Positions 1-8,454 of a stretch of DNA of 18,713 nt are shown one piece after another (positions within the stretch are counted from its first letter, which is position 1; each line of letters begins with the position of its first letter). The translations under genes were made by a program, and so were the position numbers. This DNA is from an uncultured Prevotella sp. (GTDB lineage: Bacteria > Bacteroidota > Bacteroidia > Bacteroidales > Bacteroidaceae), in contig URLQ01000046.1 of assembly GCA_900548745.1 (NCBI GenBank), positions 1-18,713 on the forward strand, written 5' to 3'. The notes beneath the pieces were generated by a model. It saw nothing but the letters and a program-made list of their open reading frames with translations. It did no database searches and was not told the DNA's origin.

Positions 1-102
1 TATAAAAAACAAAAGACTGCAAGCAGTTGTAAAAATTACATTTAACGACCTAATGGCCGTTTGGGGTTCAAGGTGCTGTATGACTCAATGGCATGAACAG
101 TA

Positions 103-140
103 AAAGCCCCGAAACCACTCAAACTTGGTTCCGGGGCTTT
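103..140 (-). terminator. Hairpin terminator of the giant surface-protein gene
   Basis: Two 15-base arms (103-117 and 126-140) enclose an 8-base loop. Read on the minus strand the stem is fully paired with a single G-U wobble and is followed by four U residues. Read on the plus strand the same position is an A-C mismatch, although the plus strand has a longer T run. The wobble suggests the structure is kept as a minus-strand RNA. It lies about 30 bases beyond the stop codon of the 2590-codon gene and so closes that transcript. Confidence 0.85.
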
Positions 141-171
141 TTTCAGCTTTTATTTATCTTACACATGGATT

Positions 172-3100
172 TTATTTCACTCCTACCTTAACGGTCTTTC
201 CGTCCTTCGTGCGGATGATGTTGATGCCGCGCTGACGGTTGTTCAGCTTCTGTCCGCTGATGTTGTAGCGTGCAGAAACGTTGGCATCGTCCTCATCATA
301 AACCTTGTTTATACCGGTCGGTATGTCGAACGGAATCTTCAGGAACTGAATCTTACCCTTCTGTGTAGCACTTACCGTAATATCGAACTTCTTCTCGAAG
401 CCCTTCTTGATGGTCAGTCTGCCTTCAGAAGTAAGAGTTACGTTCTGTGCCGTTTCCTCGTCGAGAGCATCGGCAAATGCGTATGAAACGGTAGCTTCTG
501 CATCGTCGAAGTTGAAGAACTTGCTCAGGTCAATCTCGCCGCCTGCGGTCTGTGTGTCAGCCTCGCCTACAACGCGGTTGCCGTTGAAGTTATCAAGACA
601 GAAGTAAGCCGGCGTGTTCAGTCCATACTGTCCCTTGTCGGTTCCGTCGAGACGGAAGCTGATACTCTTCACATTGCCCAGCGACCTCAGGTCAACCCAT
701 TGCCATGAGTCGAGGCAGTAGTGGTCAGCCTCCTTCGCCGAACGATAGTCAGCGAGATAATACTCAACCTCGGCAGTCGTGCCGTCAACCTTTGTTCCCG
801 TAAGGATAACCTTCAGGTAGTCACCCTTCTCGAACTTGCGTGCCGTGCCGTTTCCGTTCTTCACGCTTTCAGTAACCCATGCATTGTTCGTGATGTAGAA
901 TCCGCGTATGCAGTCGCCTGCCACGCTGTTGTTCTTTACATTGATTATGCCGTTGTCGAAAGCCACTGCAAAATTCTCCGAGTTGTCGTAACCGTTGCCC
1001 ACCGCAGAGTTGTACTGGTCGGTAGTCATCGTCTCGAAGCTTGTTGCCGTGCGGTTAGAGTATGCAAAGCCAGTCCATGAGCTCCATGCCGGTATATAGC
1101 TGTTTTGGAACTCGTAAGAACCGCTCACGAACGAACCGTTGTACTGCGTAGCACCCCATGCTTCGCCAACCGTACCCTTCGTGTCAGGTCCAGCCCAATA
1201 GCTGTCTCTGTCGAGATACAGGTTCTCGAAAGTTGCCGTCACAGCCTCGCCGGTCACGATAACGCGGCAAGTATCAGAAGCCACCTTGCCGTTGGCATCG
1301 GTAACGAGCAGATAATAGAGGTCACACTCGGATGGAGCATACTCTGAAGTGGTCTCGCCCAAAGCCTCAAGCGAAGCGGTAGCAATCTGTTCGCGCTTGC
1401 CGTTCAGCCAAGAGATTGAGAACGGAGCCGTACCGTCGGTCACGTTAGCCTTCAGTTCAGCCTTCTGTCCTTCCTCAACGCTTGCCGTTGCCGAAGCGGT
1501 AGCCTTCACTTCCGGTATGTACTTAACCACGTCAAACGGAATATTCAGGAACTGCACCTTGCCCTTCTGCGTAGCGCTCACAACCACGTTGAACTTCTTC
1601 GTCAGCTGGTTGCTCACCTTCAGTATACCGTTTTCGATAGTCACGTATTCCGCAATGTCCTCTCCGATAGCGTCAGCAAAAGCGTAAGCCACCGTAGCCT
1701 CTGCATCGTCGAATGTGAACATCTTGCTCAGATCAAATTCGCCAGCCTTTGTCTGCAGTTCAGCGTCAGCCACGATGCGGTTGCCGTTAACGTTGTCAAT
1801 ACAGAAGTAAGCCGGAGTGTTCAATCCGAATGCTCCGCTGTCGCTTCCCGACATGGTGAAGTTGATGCTCGTAACCTCGCCCAGCGACCTCAGGTCAACC
1901 CACTGCCATGAGTCGAGACAGTAGTGGTCAGCCTCCTTGTCGGCACGGTAGTCGGCAAGATAGTAGTCCATAGTAGCCTTTGAGCCGTCGGCATGGTTAC
2001 CTGTGAATGTAATCTTCAGCCAGTCGCCCTTTGCAAACTTGTGGGCATAGTCATTGTCCTTTGCATAGAGGATGGTATTTACCGCATAAGCATTGCTTGT
2101 GACATAAAGACCACGGATGCTGTCGCCCGTCAGCGGACTGTTGAGCACCTTTATCTCGCCGCTATTGAATGCCACGGCGAAGTTCTCGGAGTTGTCATAT
2201 CCGTTGCCCACAACATTGTTGTACTGGTCAGGGGTAATGGAATTGAAGTCTGTAGCAGTTCTGTTCGAGTAAGCGAAGCCCGACCACGAACCATATTCAA
2301 CATTGTAGCTGTTGCTGAACTGATATGATCCGCTCACGAACGAACCTACCATTTCGTCTCCATATGCACCCTCCATGACAGTGCCCTTCGTGTCAGGTCC
2401 AGCCCAGAAGCTCTCGTTGTCGAGATAGAGATTCTCGAAAGTAGCTGTCACAGCCTCGCCTGTCACAGCCACGCGGCAAGTGTCAGAAGCCTGCTTGCCG
2501 TTGGCGTCGGTCACAGTCACGTAGTAGAGGTCACACTCCGTAGGAGCGTATTCAGATACGGCAGTGCCGTAGTCTTCGAGAGTAGCCGTCGCAATCTCGT
2601 TGCGCTTACCGTTAGTCCATGAAATGCTGAACGGTGCGGTACCCTTGCTCACGGTAGCCTTCAGCTGAGCCTTCAGTCCTGCCGCCACGCTTTCTGTTGC
2701 CTCTGCAACAACGTCGGTGTTAGGAATTTCCTTGATTACCTCTCCGCCGGCAACAAACTTACTTGTGGCGTAAACCGGGCTTGTCGTGCCGTTGATGTTG
2801 GTGAGTGCAGTATAGATGATATACTCCTTGTCCTTCTCCAGTCCCTCTACGGTTGCTGTGGCAACCTCGTTCTTATGAGCGTTAAGCGCGTTCTCCGATG
2901 TTGTCAGTTCCTCGGCGGTAGGAGCCGTTGCTGTAGCCTCCTTTGCAATGAACTGTGCTACGCCCGACTGATTGAAGATAACCTTCACGTCAGCGGAGGT
3001 GTCCTTGATGTTGCCGACGGTAGGATATCCTTCAGCCATCTCGGCAGCCTTTGTGCAAGCATCAAATTCGTAAGCTCCGATAGTTGGTGTCGTAGCATTA

Positions 3101-6100
3101 CGCTCAGTGCCGGTGATGTCGGTTGTGACGTAAGCCAAAGGCTGTGCTGTAAGCAGGTATCCCTCGGCGGTAGGCTGTAGTTCGTTTTCTTCGTCAAGGA
3201 ATTCAACAAGTTCGTTCTGTCCGTCAGCCTCGTTGCTCTTAGCCTTCCAGTCCTCGTATGTGGCAAGTTCAGACTTGTCGTAAGCGAATACGCTGCCCGA
3301 AGTGTAAGCCACGTTGTGAGCGTAAGTAGCCTTGTCGACACATTCAGCCTTATAGTAACGGTAAGCATAACCGCCGGCTTTGTTCATGAAGATGTTGTTC
3401 AACACATTTATGTTCTCTATGCCTTTGTCGTTAAGCCATAAAGCGGATGACTTGGTGTTTCCGTTCATGTTCACCGTGTTGTATGCGATGTTCATGTTCT
3501 TTGAAGCAGATCCAATCTTTATACCTACGCTCGATGCGTTGTCGCTATTGATAATAACCTCATTGTTGAACACGTTGACAGGAGCGTTGTCCGTTCCAAT
3601 AATGCTTCGCATTGAGATACCGGCAGCCGTATTGCTTACGCTGAGGTTAATCTTGTTGCCGCTGATTTCCACGTTGTTGTCGTCAGCGTATTTGGAGTCG
3701 ATGTCCATTGCCTCGACAGACTTCGTGGTCTTGATGTTCTCAATACGGTTGTTGCGAACCTTCGCTCCAAGCTCATCGTGCAGGTAGATACCCTTTGCGC
3801 CGAAGTCGCGGATAATGTTGTTCTCGATAATTCCGCCAACCTCCTTAGTCTGTACCACCGTACTTGTTCCACCCATGCGCACACCGATGTAACCACCTTC
3901 CAGCAGACAGTTCTTCACCGTGAGGTAGTCGTTGTTCTGGTTTTCAAACTTGCTTCTTACATAGGTATAGACGAGGTTGATGTCATTGGAGTAGTTCGTC
4001 TCCATCTTTGCATGGATATAGCATCCGTCTACAGTAAGATGACGGCTTGCGTTCTTCACATGTAGCACGCCGGGATACGTAGTGTCTGTAGTTGTCAGTT
4101 CAAGACCGCGCAGAGTCACCCAATCAGCTCCTGCCACAGTAAACACACCATATTCGGCAAACATCTTGTCATCGGAGTATGCTGGCTCGTTGTATGTGTT
4201 GTGGTAAATCTGTACATCGTGGTAGTCGCCGCTTTCACTCTGTATAGTGATGGTGTTAGTGGCAGACGCTCCCGGAATCTCCGGAATTTCAACGTTCTCG
4301 TTGTAGATACCGCGCTTGATGTTTATGACGACAGGTCCGTCGATACCATCCTTCAGAGAGTTCACTGCGCCCTGGATAGTGCCGAAGTCAGCACCTGCGC
4401 CGACGGTGTATGTTCCGCTCTTGCCGGCAGTGACAGTAGTGGTTGCAGCAACAGGTTCTGTAAGCGTAGTCACTACCTCGTTGCCCGTCACGGAAATGAG
4501 AGAAGCCGAAACGGCAGCTTTCTCGGCAGCAGTAGTAGCAACATTTGCTGTGAGCCAGAAGTAGTAAGTGCCAGGTTTGGTAATCTTGTATTCGCCATTG
4601 ATATCAGTCTTGCCGGCTGTTGCCTGTCCGTAAAGATTTACAGGAGCAAACACGTCGCTTGTGCCAGTGGCATATACATTAACAGAACTGATGGCGTTGG
4701 TGTCATATTCACCGACAGTGAACTTCTGGATGTTGAGAGTGTTAAGGTCACCGTCAGCAACCACAGCCATCTTCATCAGCTGCGTCTCAGCCCCCTTCAG
4801 GGTAGTAACCGGAGCCGTCGGTGTCGCTTCAACGGAAGCGATTTGAACAGGTTGCTTCTCGTATGCCGTAACTTCGATGGCAAATCCTGCCTTCGAGTAT
4901 TTTGTCTCGAACTTCACAGTCACCTTTCCGTCCTCGGCGTCAGAGAGGAAGTAAGTCGGTTTGTCATACATGCTGTAGGTAGCGTCAGCCTGTTCCTTCA
5001 CCTCGCCACCATTATATATATATATGTTGTCCCTGGCAGTCACAGTCCATTCCTTGAATGTGAGCTTGACGCTCTGACCGGGAGTCTTCGGCGCAAAGGT
5101 TACAGTTCCGCTGAAGTTCTCGGAGTAGTTACCGTCAATGCCGCCATCGTCGTAGAACATCAGAGGCGCACCTTCTTTAATCAGGATTTCACCATTGTCA
5201 CCCTGCTTCATATAGATAAGGTTCATCACGGTGATAGCACCCTCAGGGTCTCCGTTCTCTACAGCCACGGTCTCTTCGCCGACAGTAAGAGATGTCACAG
5301 CAGCATCAACAATGTTGCCTGGTGTAGCATTGTCAGAGATGTCGCATCTGATGAGATACCAGTTGTTACCCTCAACAAGACTCTTCGGAGTGGTGAGAGA
5401 GAGAGTAGCTGTTGTAGCTTCAGGAGTGATGTCTGCAGTAGCCACAGGCAGTGCGTCAGCATCTACTGTGTCACCCTGCTTAGCCAGAGCATAAAGATTA
5501 ATCTTAGAGACAGCTGCTGCAGAATTCTTCAGATTGAGGGTGATGGCTGAGAGAGATTTGGTGTCCTTGTCGCCCTCAGTAAATACGTTTACGGAGAGGA
5601 GGTCAAGATCTTTCTCGCCCACGCCGGCAATCTCCTTTGCAGACTGTTCAACGGTAGTGGCCGACACAGCCATCGGCTTAGACAGATATTCGCTCACTGT
5701 AGCCTGGAAGCCGTTTGCTGTATTCCATGAATCAGAAACACCGGCATTGAAAACCACCGTCAGAGCACCGTCGGCAGATGTAGAGCGGAGTAATTTGCCC
5801 GGACCGACATCCTTGGTCTCTCTTGACGACTCCCAGAGCAGTTCGCCGGTTGTTCCCTTTCCACTGTATATCTTCATCGAAGCGTGGTCAGGGTTATAGG
5901 TAGAAGATGCATAGAAGAGAGCGAACTTTGAGAATTCAATCTGGCATATCATGCCGGCGTTGTAAGGCTCAAAGATATTGATACGGTCGTCCTTGCCACT
6001 CTCATAGTCAGAAGAATATTCACTCTTGTTCTTCGTCTTGAAGAGCATTGAACTGTTCACCTTCTTTGTAACGGTGCCTTGGCCAAGATGTGATTCCACC

Positions 6101-7944
6101 AGGTTCAGCACCTCTCTGTTTCCCTCCGGATTACCCTCTGCAACGGTGTGGGTGGCATCACTGAGTGTAACAGAAGCCACGGCAGCGTCAACCTTCTGTC
6201 CGTTGGCGGCAGTCTCCTTTATGTCGTAGGCAAGCCAGAAATAGTTGTCACCCTCAACAAGCGACACCTCGTTGGTTGCTGTTATTTCGAAAGCATCGCC
6301 GGTCACCTGTGCTTCGCCCACCTTTACGGTAGTTGCGAAATTGGCAGCTGATTTGGTATAATATACAGTAGCCTTGCTGATGATGTCATTTGTGCCGTTT
6401 GTGGTGAAAGAGAACTTCTTTGCTGTCAGTGCAGGGAAGTTATTCTCTGTCTTCACGTTCAGTTTCAGTATCTCCTGATCCGTATCTCCGGCAGCCAGAG
6501 TCTTGGCAGAGGCTTGTGTCGTCTCAATCGCCTGTGTTGTCATTGGCTGTGGAATAAACTGGGAAACCTCGGCTTCGAATCCGTCACGGGTATATGACAG
6601 TTCGCTGCCTGACACAAACTTTATTGTCAATGCTCCGTCTTCCGAGTTGGAGCGTACGAATGGAGTCTCTGTTTCTCTAACGGTTCTGATAAGATTAGCT
6701 TCATCGTCGGTAGAACCATTATATATAAGGATGTATTGCGATTTCGCATCATCGTGTAGACTACTCTCAAAGAGATTCATCTTTGAGAAGTTTATCATCA
6801 CCTTCTTGTCGGCTGAAGCCGGCTTGAAGGTCACCATACTGTTGAATCCGAGAGACACCTTTTCTGTCGGTCCTCCATCATCATAGAAGCTGACAGGTGT
6901 GTCGGTAACGGTTATCGTCTGATACTCTGCCGGGAAGAATACAATGGCAGGGTTTCCTACTTCAACGGCATCAGCACTTGCGAATGGCGTTACGCCCTCT
7001 GGCTTTGTCGCTGTAGTTACACCCGTAACATCAAGTTTAACCTTCGCACCTACAGCAGCTTCGCCCTTGAAGTCGCCGACGATGGTGAACTCGTTCTTTC
7101 CGTTGTCAAGTGCCTTGTCAAGAGTGAAAGTGTATATGCCGCCATTTTCTGTTACGGTTGCGTCAAGAGGAGTAGCGCCCTTATACGATACTTCGCTTCC
7201 CTTGAACATTTTCAAGGAAAGAGGGTCTACGGCATTTTCATTCTCGGTCAGTCTGAAGCTGACGGTCTTCAGGTGGTCAGCATTCATCACGCCGGTAGTG
7301 TTTACGAATAGTCCTGCAAGATTCACATACGAACGGCTTTGCGGAGTGGCAACGACGTTGTTGTACTGTGAACCGGCATCGGTGACGCTCATGTCATCGA
7401 GCTTCACGCATTTCACCTTTGCCACCCAGCCGTTGCACGCTTTGGCATAACGATAGAGAAAGCCGACGGAGAGAGCGCCGTCTGAAGCGGTTGAGTAATA
7501 CACTTTGTTGGTGTAAGTACCGTCAAGGGTCTCAATCACGTTACCCGCCGGGAGTGTTGAACTTGCCGTCACATCACCTGTAGTTGTAGCCCATGTGAAC
7601 TTGGAGTCGTCAACCTCTCCATTGTAGATTTTTGCCTGACCGAACCAACTTGAACCGTCGTTTCTTACATCGAAGCTCTCGAATGTAATCAGTACGGACA
7701 TGCCTGCCTCAGCGGGCTTGAACACTGTAAGCGACTGTGAGTTGCTTGACGATGAAGCACTGATACTACCCGTACCTTTCCAGTCGTAGTAGGTAATCTC
7801 CTGCCCCGTAGCCACCGTCACCGTCTGCTTGCCGAACTGCGGCTGCAGCACCGTATTGGGGTCGTCCTGCGCCATGAGCTGCATAGGCAGCCACAGCATC
7901 GACCACAAAAGTGCCAGCACCAGATAACTGTACTTTTTTTGCAT
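172..7944 (-). CDS. Giant secreted multidomain surface protein, two DUF4465 domains, type IX-like C-terminus
   Basis: 2590 residues. Residues 1-25 form a signal peptide (positive start, hydrophobic core, cleavage likely after Met-Ala before Gln-Asp-Asp); there is no lipobox. Four alternating pairs follow: CUB-like sandwiches (about 39-182, 338-465, 618-757, 908-1030; shared marks are FYDDGG, I/K-I-Y-N-G and S-x-x-DGALTV-x-F) and BNR-associated N-terminal-type sandwiches (to about 340, 615, 905 and 1165). Next are a right-handed beta-helix (about 1170-1628) and an Fn3-like domain (1630-1733). Then comes a duplicated module: Ig-like, DUF4465 (about 1829-2058 and 2232-2461; WAGP, GFAYSNRT, YYLADYR, LDSWQWVDLRSLG, GLNTPAYFC) and an 85-residue unknown tail. 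The last ~47 residues (YNISGQ, RGINII, KVGVK) resemble type IX sorting domains. ATG sits in an A/T-rich context typical of the phylum. Expression should be B12-repressed through the upstream riboswitch. Role inferred: surface capture of cobamides or a cobamide-bearing ligand; adhesion is the alternative. Confidence 0.88.
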   Translation of the reverse strand: MQKKYSYLVLALLWSMLWLPMQLMAQDDPNTVLQPQFGKQTVTVATGQEITYYDWKGTGSISASSSSNSQSLTVFKPAEAGMSVLITFESFDVRNDGSSWFGQAKIYNGEVDDSKFTWATTTGDVTASSTLPAGNVIETLDGTYTNKVYYSTASDGALSVGFLYRYAKACNGWVAKVKCVKLDDMSVTDAGSQYNNVVATPQSRSYVNLAGLFVNTTGVMNADHLKTVSFRLTENENAVDPLSLKMFKGSEVSYKGATPLDATVTENGGIYTFTLDKALDNGKNEFTIVGDFKGEAAVGAKVKLDVTGVTTATKPEGVTPFASADAVEVGNPAIVFFPAEYQTITVTDTPVSFYDDGGPTEKVSLGFNSMVTFKPASADKKVMINFSKMNLFESSLHDDAKSQYILIYNGSTDDEANLIRTVRETETPFVRSNSEDGALTIKFVSGSELSYTRDGFEAEVSQFIPQPMTTQAIETTQASAKTLAAGDTDQEILKLNVKTENNFPALTAKKFSFTTNGTNDIISKATVYYTKSAANFATTVKVGEAQVTGDAFEITATNEVSLVEGDNYFWLAYDIKETAANGQKVDAAVASVTLSDATHTVAEGNPEGNREVLNLVESHLGQGTVTKKVNSSMLFKTKNKSEYSSDYESGKDDRINIFEPYNAGMICQIEFSKFALFYASSTYNPDHASMKIYSGKGTTGELLWESSRETKDVGPGKLLRSTSADGALTVVFNAGVSDSWNTANGFQATVSEYLSKPMAVSATTVEQSAKEIAGVGEKDLDLLSVNVFTEGDKDTKSLSAITLNLKNSAAAVSKINLYALAKQGDTVDADALPVATADITPEATTATLSLTTPKSLVEGNNWYLIRCDISDNATPGNIVDAAVTSLTVGEETVAVENGDPEGAITVMNLIYMKQGDNGEILIKEGAPLMFYDDGGIDGNYSENFSGTVTFAPKTPGQSVKLTFKEWTVTARDNIYIYNGGEVKEQADATYSMYDKPTYFLSDAEDGKVTVKFETKYSKAGFAIEVTAYEKQPVQIASVEATPTAPVTTLKGAETQLMKMAVVADGDLNTLNIQKFTVGEYDTNAISSVNVYATGTSDVFAPVNLYGQATAGKTDINGEYKITKPGTYYFWLTANVATTAAEKAAVSASLISVTGNEVVTTLTEPVAATTTVTAGKSGTYTVGAGADFGTIQGAVNSLKDGIDGPVVINIKRGIYNENVEIPEIPGASATNTITIQSESGDYHDVQIYHNTYNEPAYSDDKMFAEYGVFTVAGADWVTLRGLELTTTDTTYPGVLHVKNASRHLTVDGCYIHAKMETNYSNDINLVYTYVRSKFENQNNDYLTVKNCLLEGGYIGVRMGGTSTVVQTKEVGGIIENNIIRDFGAKGIYLHDELGAKVRNNRIENIKTTKSVEAMDIDSKYADDNNVEISGNKINLSVSNTAAGISMRSIIGTDNAPVNVFNNEVIINSDNASSVGIKIGSASKNMNIAYNTVNMNGNTKSSALWLNDKGIENINVLNNIFMNKAGGYAYRYYKAECVDKATYAHNVAYTSGSVFAYDKSELATYEDWKAKSNEADGQNELVEFLDEENELQPTAEGYLLTAQPLAYVTTDITGTERNATTPTIGAYEFDACTKAAEMAEGYPTVGNIKDTSADVKVIFNQSGVAQFIAKEATATAPTAEELTTSENALNAHKNEVATATVEGLEKDKEYIIYTALTNINGTTSPVYATSKFVAGGEVIKEIPNTDVVAEATESVAAGLKAQLKATVSKGTAPFSISWTNGKRNEIATATLEDYGTAVSEYAPTECDLYYVTVTDANGKQASDTCRVAVTGEAVTATFENLYLDNESFWAGPDTKGTVMEGAYGDEMVGSFVSGSYQFSNSYNVEYGSWSGFAYSNRTATDFNSITPDQYNNVVGNGYDNSENFAVAFNSGEIKVLNSPLTGDSIRGLYVTSNAYAVNTILYAKDNDYAHKFAKGDWLKITFTGNHADGSKATMDYYLADYRADKEADHYCLDSWQWVDLRSLGEVTSINFTMSGSDSGAFGLNTPAYFCIDNVNGNRIVADAELQTKAGEFDLSKMFTFDDAEATVAYAFADAIGEDIAEYVTIENGILKVSNQLTKKFNVVVSATQKGKVQFLNIPFDVVKYIPEVKATASATASVEEGQKAELKANVTDGTAPFSISWLNGKREQIATASLEALGETTSEYAPSECDLYYLLVTDANGKVASDTCRVIVTGEAVTATFENLYLDRDSYWAGPDTKGTVGEAWGATQYNGSFVSGSYEFQNSYIPAWSSWTGFAYSNRTATSFETMTTDQYNSAVGNGYDNSENFAVAFDNGIINVKNNSVAGDCIRGFYITNNAWVTESVKNGNGTARKFEKGDYLKVILTGTKVDGTTAEVEYYLADYRSAKEADHYCLDSWQWVDLRSLGNVKSISFRLDGTDKGQYGLNTPAYFCLDNFNGNRVVGEADTQTAGGEIDLSKFFNFDDAEATVSYAFADALDEETAQNVTLTSEGRLTIKKGFEKKFDITVSATQKGKIQFLKIPFDIPTGINKVYDEDDANVSARYNISGQKLNNRQRGINIIRTKDGKTVKVGVK
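324..1494 (-). repeat. Second copy of the Ig + DUF4465 + tail module (inside the giant gene)
   Basis: This segment of the giant gene matches the segment at about 1530-2700 with an offset of 1209 bases (403 codons); for example, the motif cacagcctcgcc is at 1240-1251 and 2449-2460. Identity is high across the Ig core (GTAPFSISW), the DUF4465 fold (WQWVDLRSLG) and the tail (DDAEATV, YAFADA). The tail differs by about one codon in length. It is an internal tandem gene duplication giving two putative ligand domains. Confidence 0.9.
1530..2700 (-). repeat. First copy of the Ig + DUF4465 + tail module (inside the giant gene)
   Basis: This is the upstream partner of the duplication. Its DUF4465 domain covers about 1771-2460. 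The two copies differ mainly in the loop after WAGPDTKGTV and in the segment after RG-L/F-Y-V/I-T, which are plausible ligand-facing loops. The Ig part keeps a cysteine pair (ECDLYY and SDTCRV) in both copies. Confidence 0.9.
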
Positions 7945-7971
7945 TTTAATATAAAGTTAAAAATTAATGTA

Positions 7972-8021
7972 ATGTTGTCCAACATCCTCAATCTTCCAAC
8001 GCCCTCCTCGGAGCATTGAAG
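7972..8021 (-). promoter_or_regulatory. Leader hairpins between cobalamin aptamer and start codon (possible expression platform)
   Basis: On the minus-strand RNA, 8021-7993 folds into an 11-bp stem with one bulged G and a 6-base loop. It uses two G-U wobbles that would be mismatches on the plus strand, so it looks selected as minus-strand RNA. It is followed by a short ATGTTGGACAACAT hairpin (7985-7972), then an A/U-rich stretch to the start codon. Neither hairpin has a clean U run, so transcription termination is not obvious. The mode of control is unresolved. Confidence 0.45.
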
Positions 8022-8069
8022 ACCAGAAAATCCATTCCGTGCAATTTAAGGTTATTCAGAATTTCTCTT

Positions 8070-8242
8070 CTCGCAATGGCAGGTCTTCTGACTCGCCGCC
8101 CGAAACATGGACGCCTTCCCGACAACAGTGCAGTGGCTTCTTGTCCAAGTTCAGTAAAAGGGGCGGCACACAGCAGCGGGACTGTCCGGGATTCTCACTC
8201 CGGTTCCCTTTTAATCGCCCGTGGGGCGAACCGCTTGCGCAT
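8070..8242 (-). ncRNA. Cobalamin (B12) riboswitch aptamer
   Basis: Read on the minus strand, the segment has the hallmark elements of the cobalamin riboswitch family in the right order. They are AAAAGGGAACCGGAGTGAG then AATCCCGGACAGTCCCGC at about 8208-8172, a GCCACTG...GGGAAGGC region (about 8135-8112), and the B12 box GAGTCAGAAGACCTGCC at about 8094-8078. A closing helix can form between CGCAA (8239-8235) and TTGCG (8076-8072). It lies about 125 bases upstream of the giant gene's ATG and just downstream of a good Bacteroidetes promoter. In this family, cobalamin binding lowers expression of the downstream gene. Short open frames that overlap it are not credible genes. Confidence 0.95.
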
Positions 8243-8266
8243 CTCTGTTATTCACATAAGATTATG

Positions 8267-8297
8267 CAAAGATAGACAAATTAAAACGATGTGCAAA
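8267..8297 (-). promoter_or_regulatory. Bacteroidetes-type promoter for the riboswitch and giant gene
   Basis: On the minus strand a TTTG (8297-8294) is followed by exactly 19 bases and then TATCTTTG (8274-8267), matching the -33/-7 signature of the primary sigma factor of this phylum. Transcription would start near 8260, a few bases before the aptamer, giving a leader of about 315 bases. Confidence 0.85.
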
Positions 8298-8411
8298 TAA
8301 AAAGCGGAAATAATTGCGTTGCTGCCCGAAAAATGTCAGCCATAGATTTCTTCCACCCTCTGCGGCCTCTTCACGATTGTTCTGTTTTTTCCGTAAACGA
8401 TTGAAAAAAAT

Positions 8412-8425
8412 AATGTTTAAACATT
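8412..8425. promoter_or_regulatory. Perfect 14-bp palindrome, candidate operator of the BspA-like gene
   Basis: AATGTTTAAACATT is its own reverse complement. It overlaps the presumed -33 element of the plus-strand promoter, where a bound dimeric regulator would compete with or assist RNA polymerase. No second copy was noticed in this intergenic region. A/T-rich sequence raises the chance of coincidence. Confidence 0.4.
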
Positions 8426-8454
8426 GTGGGTATTATCAATTTGCGCTATATTTG
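8423..8454 (+). promoter_or_regulatory. Bacteroidetes-type promoter for the BspA-like lipoprotein
   Basis: TATATTTG at 8447-8454 fits the -7 consensus TAnnTTTG exactly. An ATTG at 8423-8426, 20 bases upstream, is a near match to TTTG. The predicted start is near 8460, leaving a leader of about 65 bases before the ATG at 8525. Confidence 0.7.

Noticed and set aside
1..60. ACTGC/GCAGT stem followed on the minus strand by a T-rich stretch near the left edge
   Set aside because: A 5-bp stem with a 2-base loop is too weak. The stronger terminator at 103-140 already ends the giant gene, and no gene is seen at the edge.
5013..5025. (TA)n microsatellite inside the giant gene
   Set aside because: It is short, in frame, and encodes the conserved Ile-Tyr-Ile-Tyr-Asn strand of the fourth CUB-like domain, so codon use explains it.
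4201..5550. 449-codon open frame on the plus strand
   Set aside because: It lies wholly antisense to the giant gene, whose domains are clear. It has no recognisable domain, and its Ser/Val/Cys-rich make-up is typical of reverse-frame translation of beta-rich coding sequence.
8016..8300. Two short plus-strand open frames between the giant gene and the BspA-like gene
   Set aside because: They run antisense across the cobalamin riboswitch, whose conserved elements explain the sequence. No protein family is recognised.
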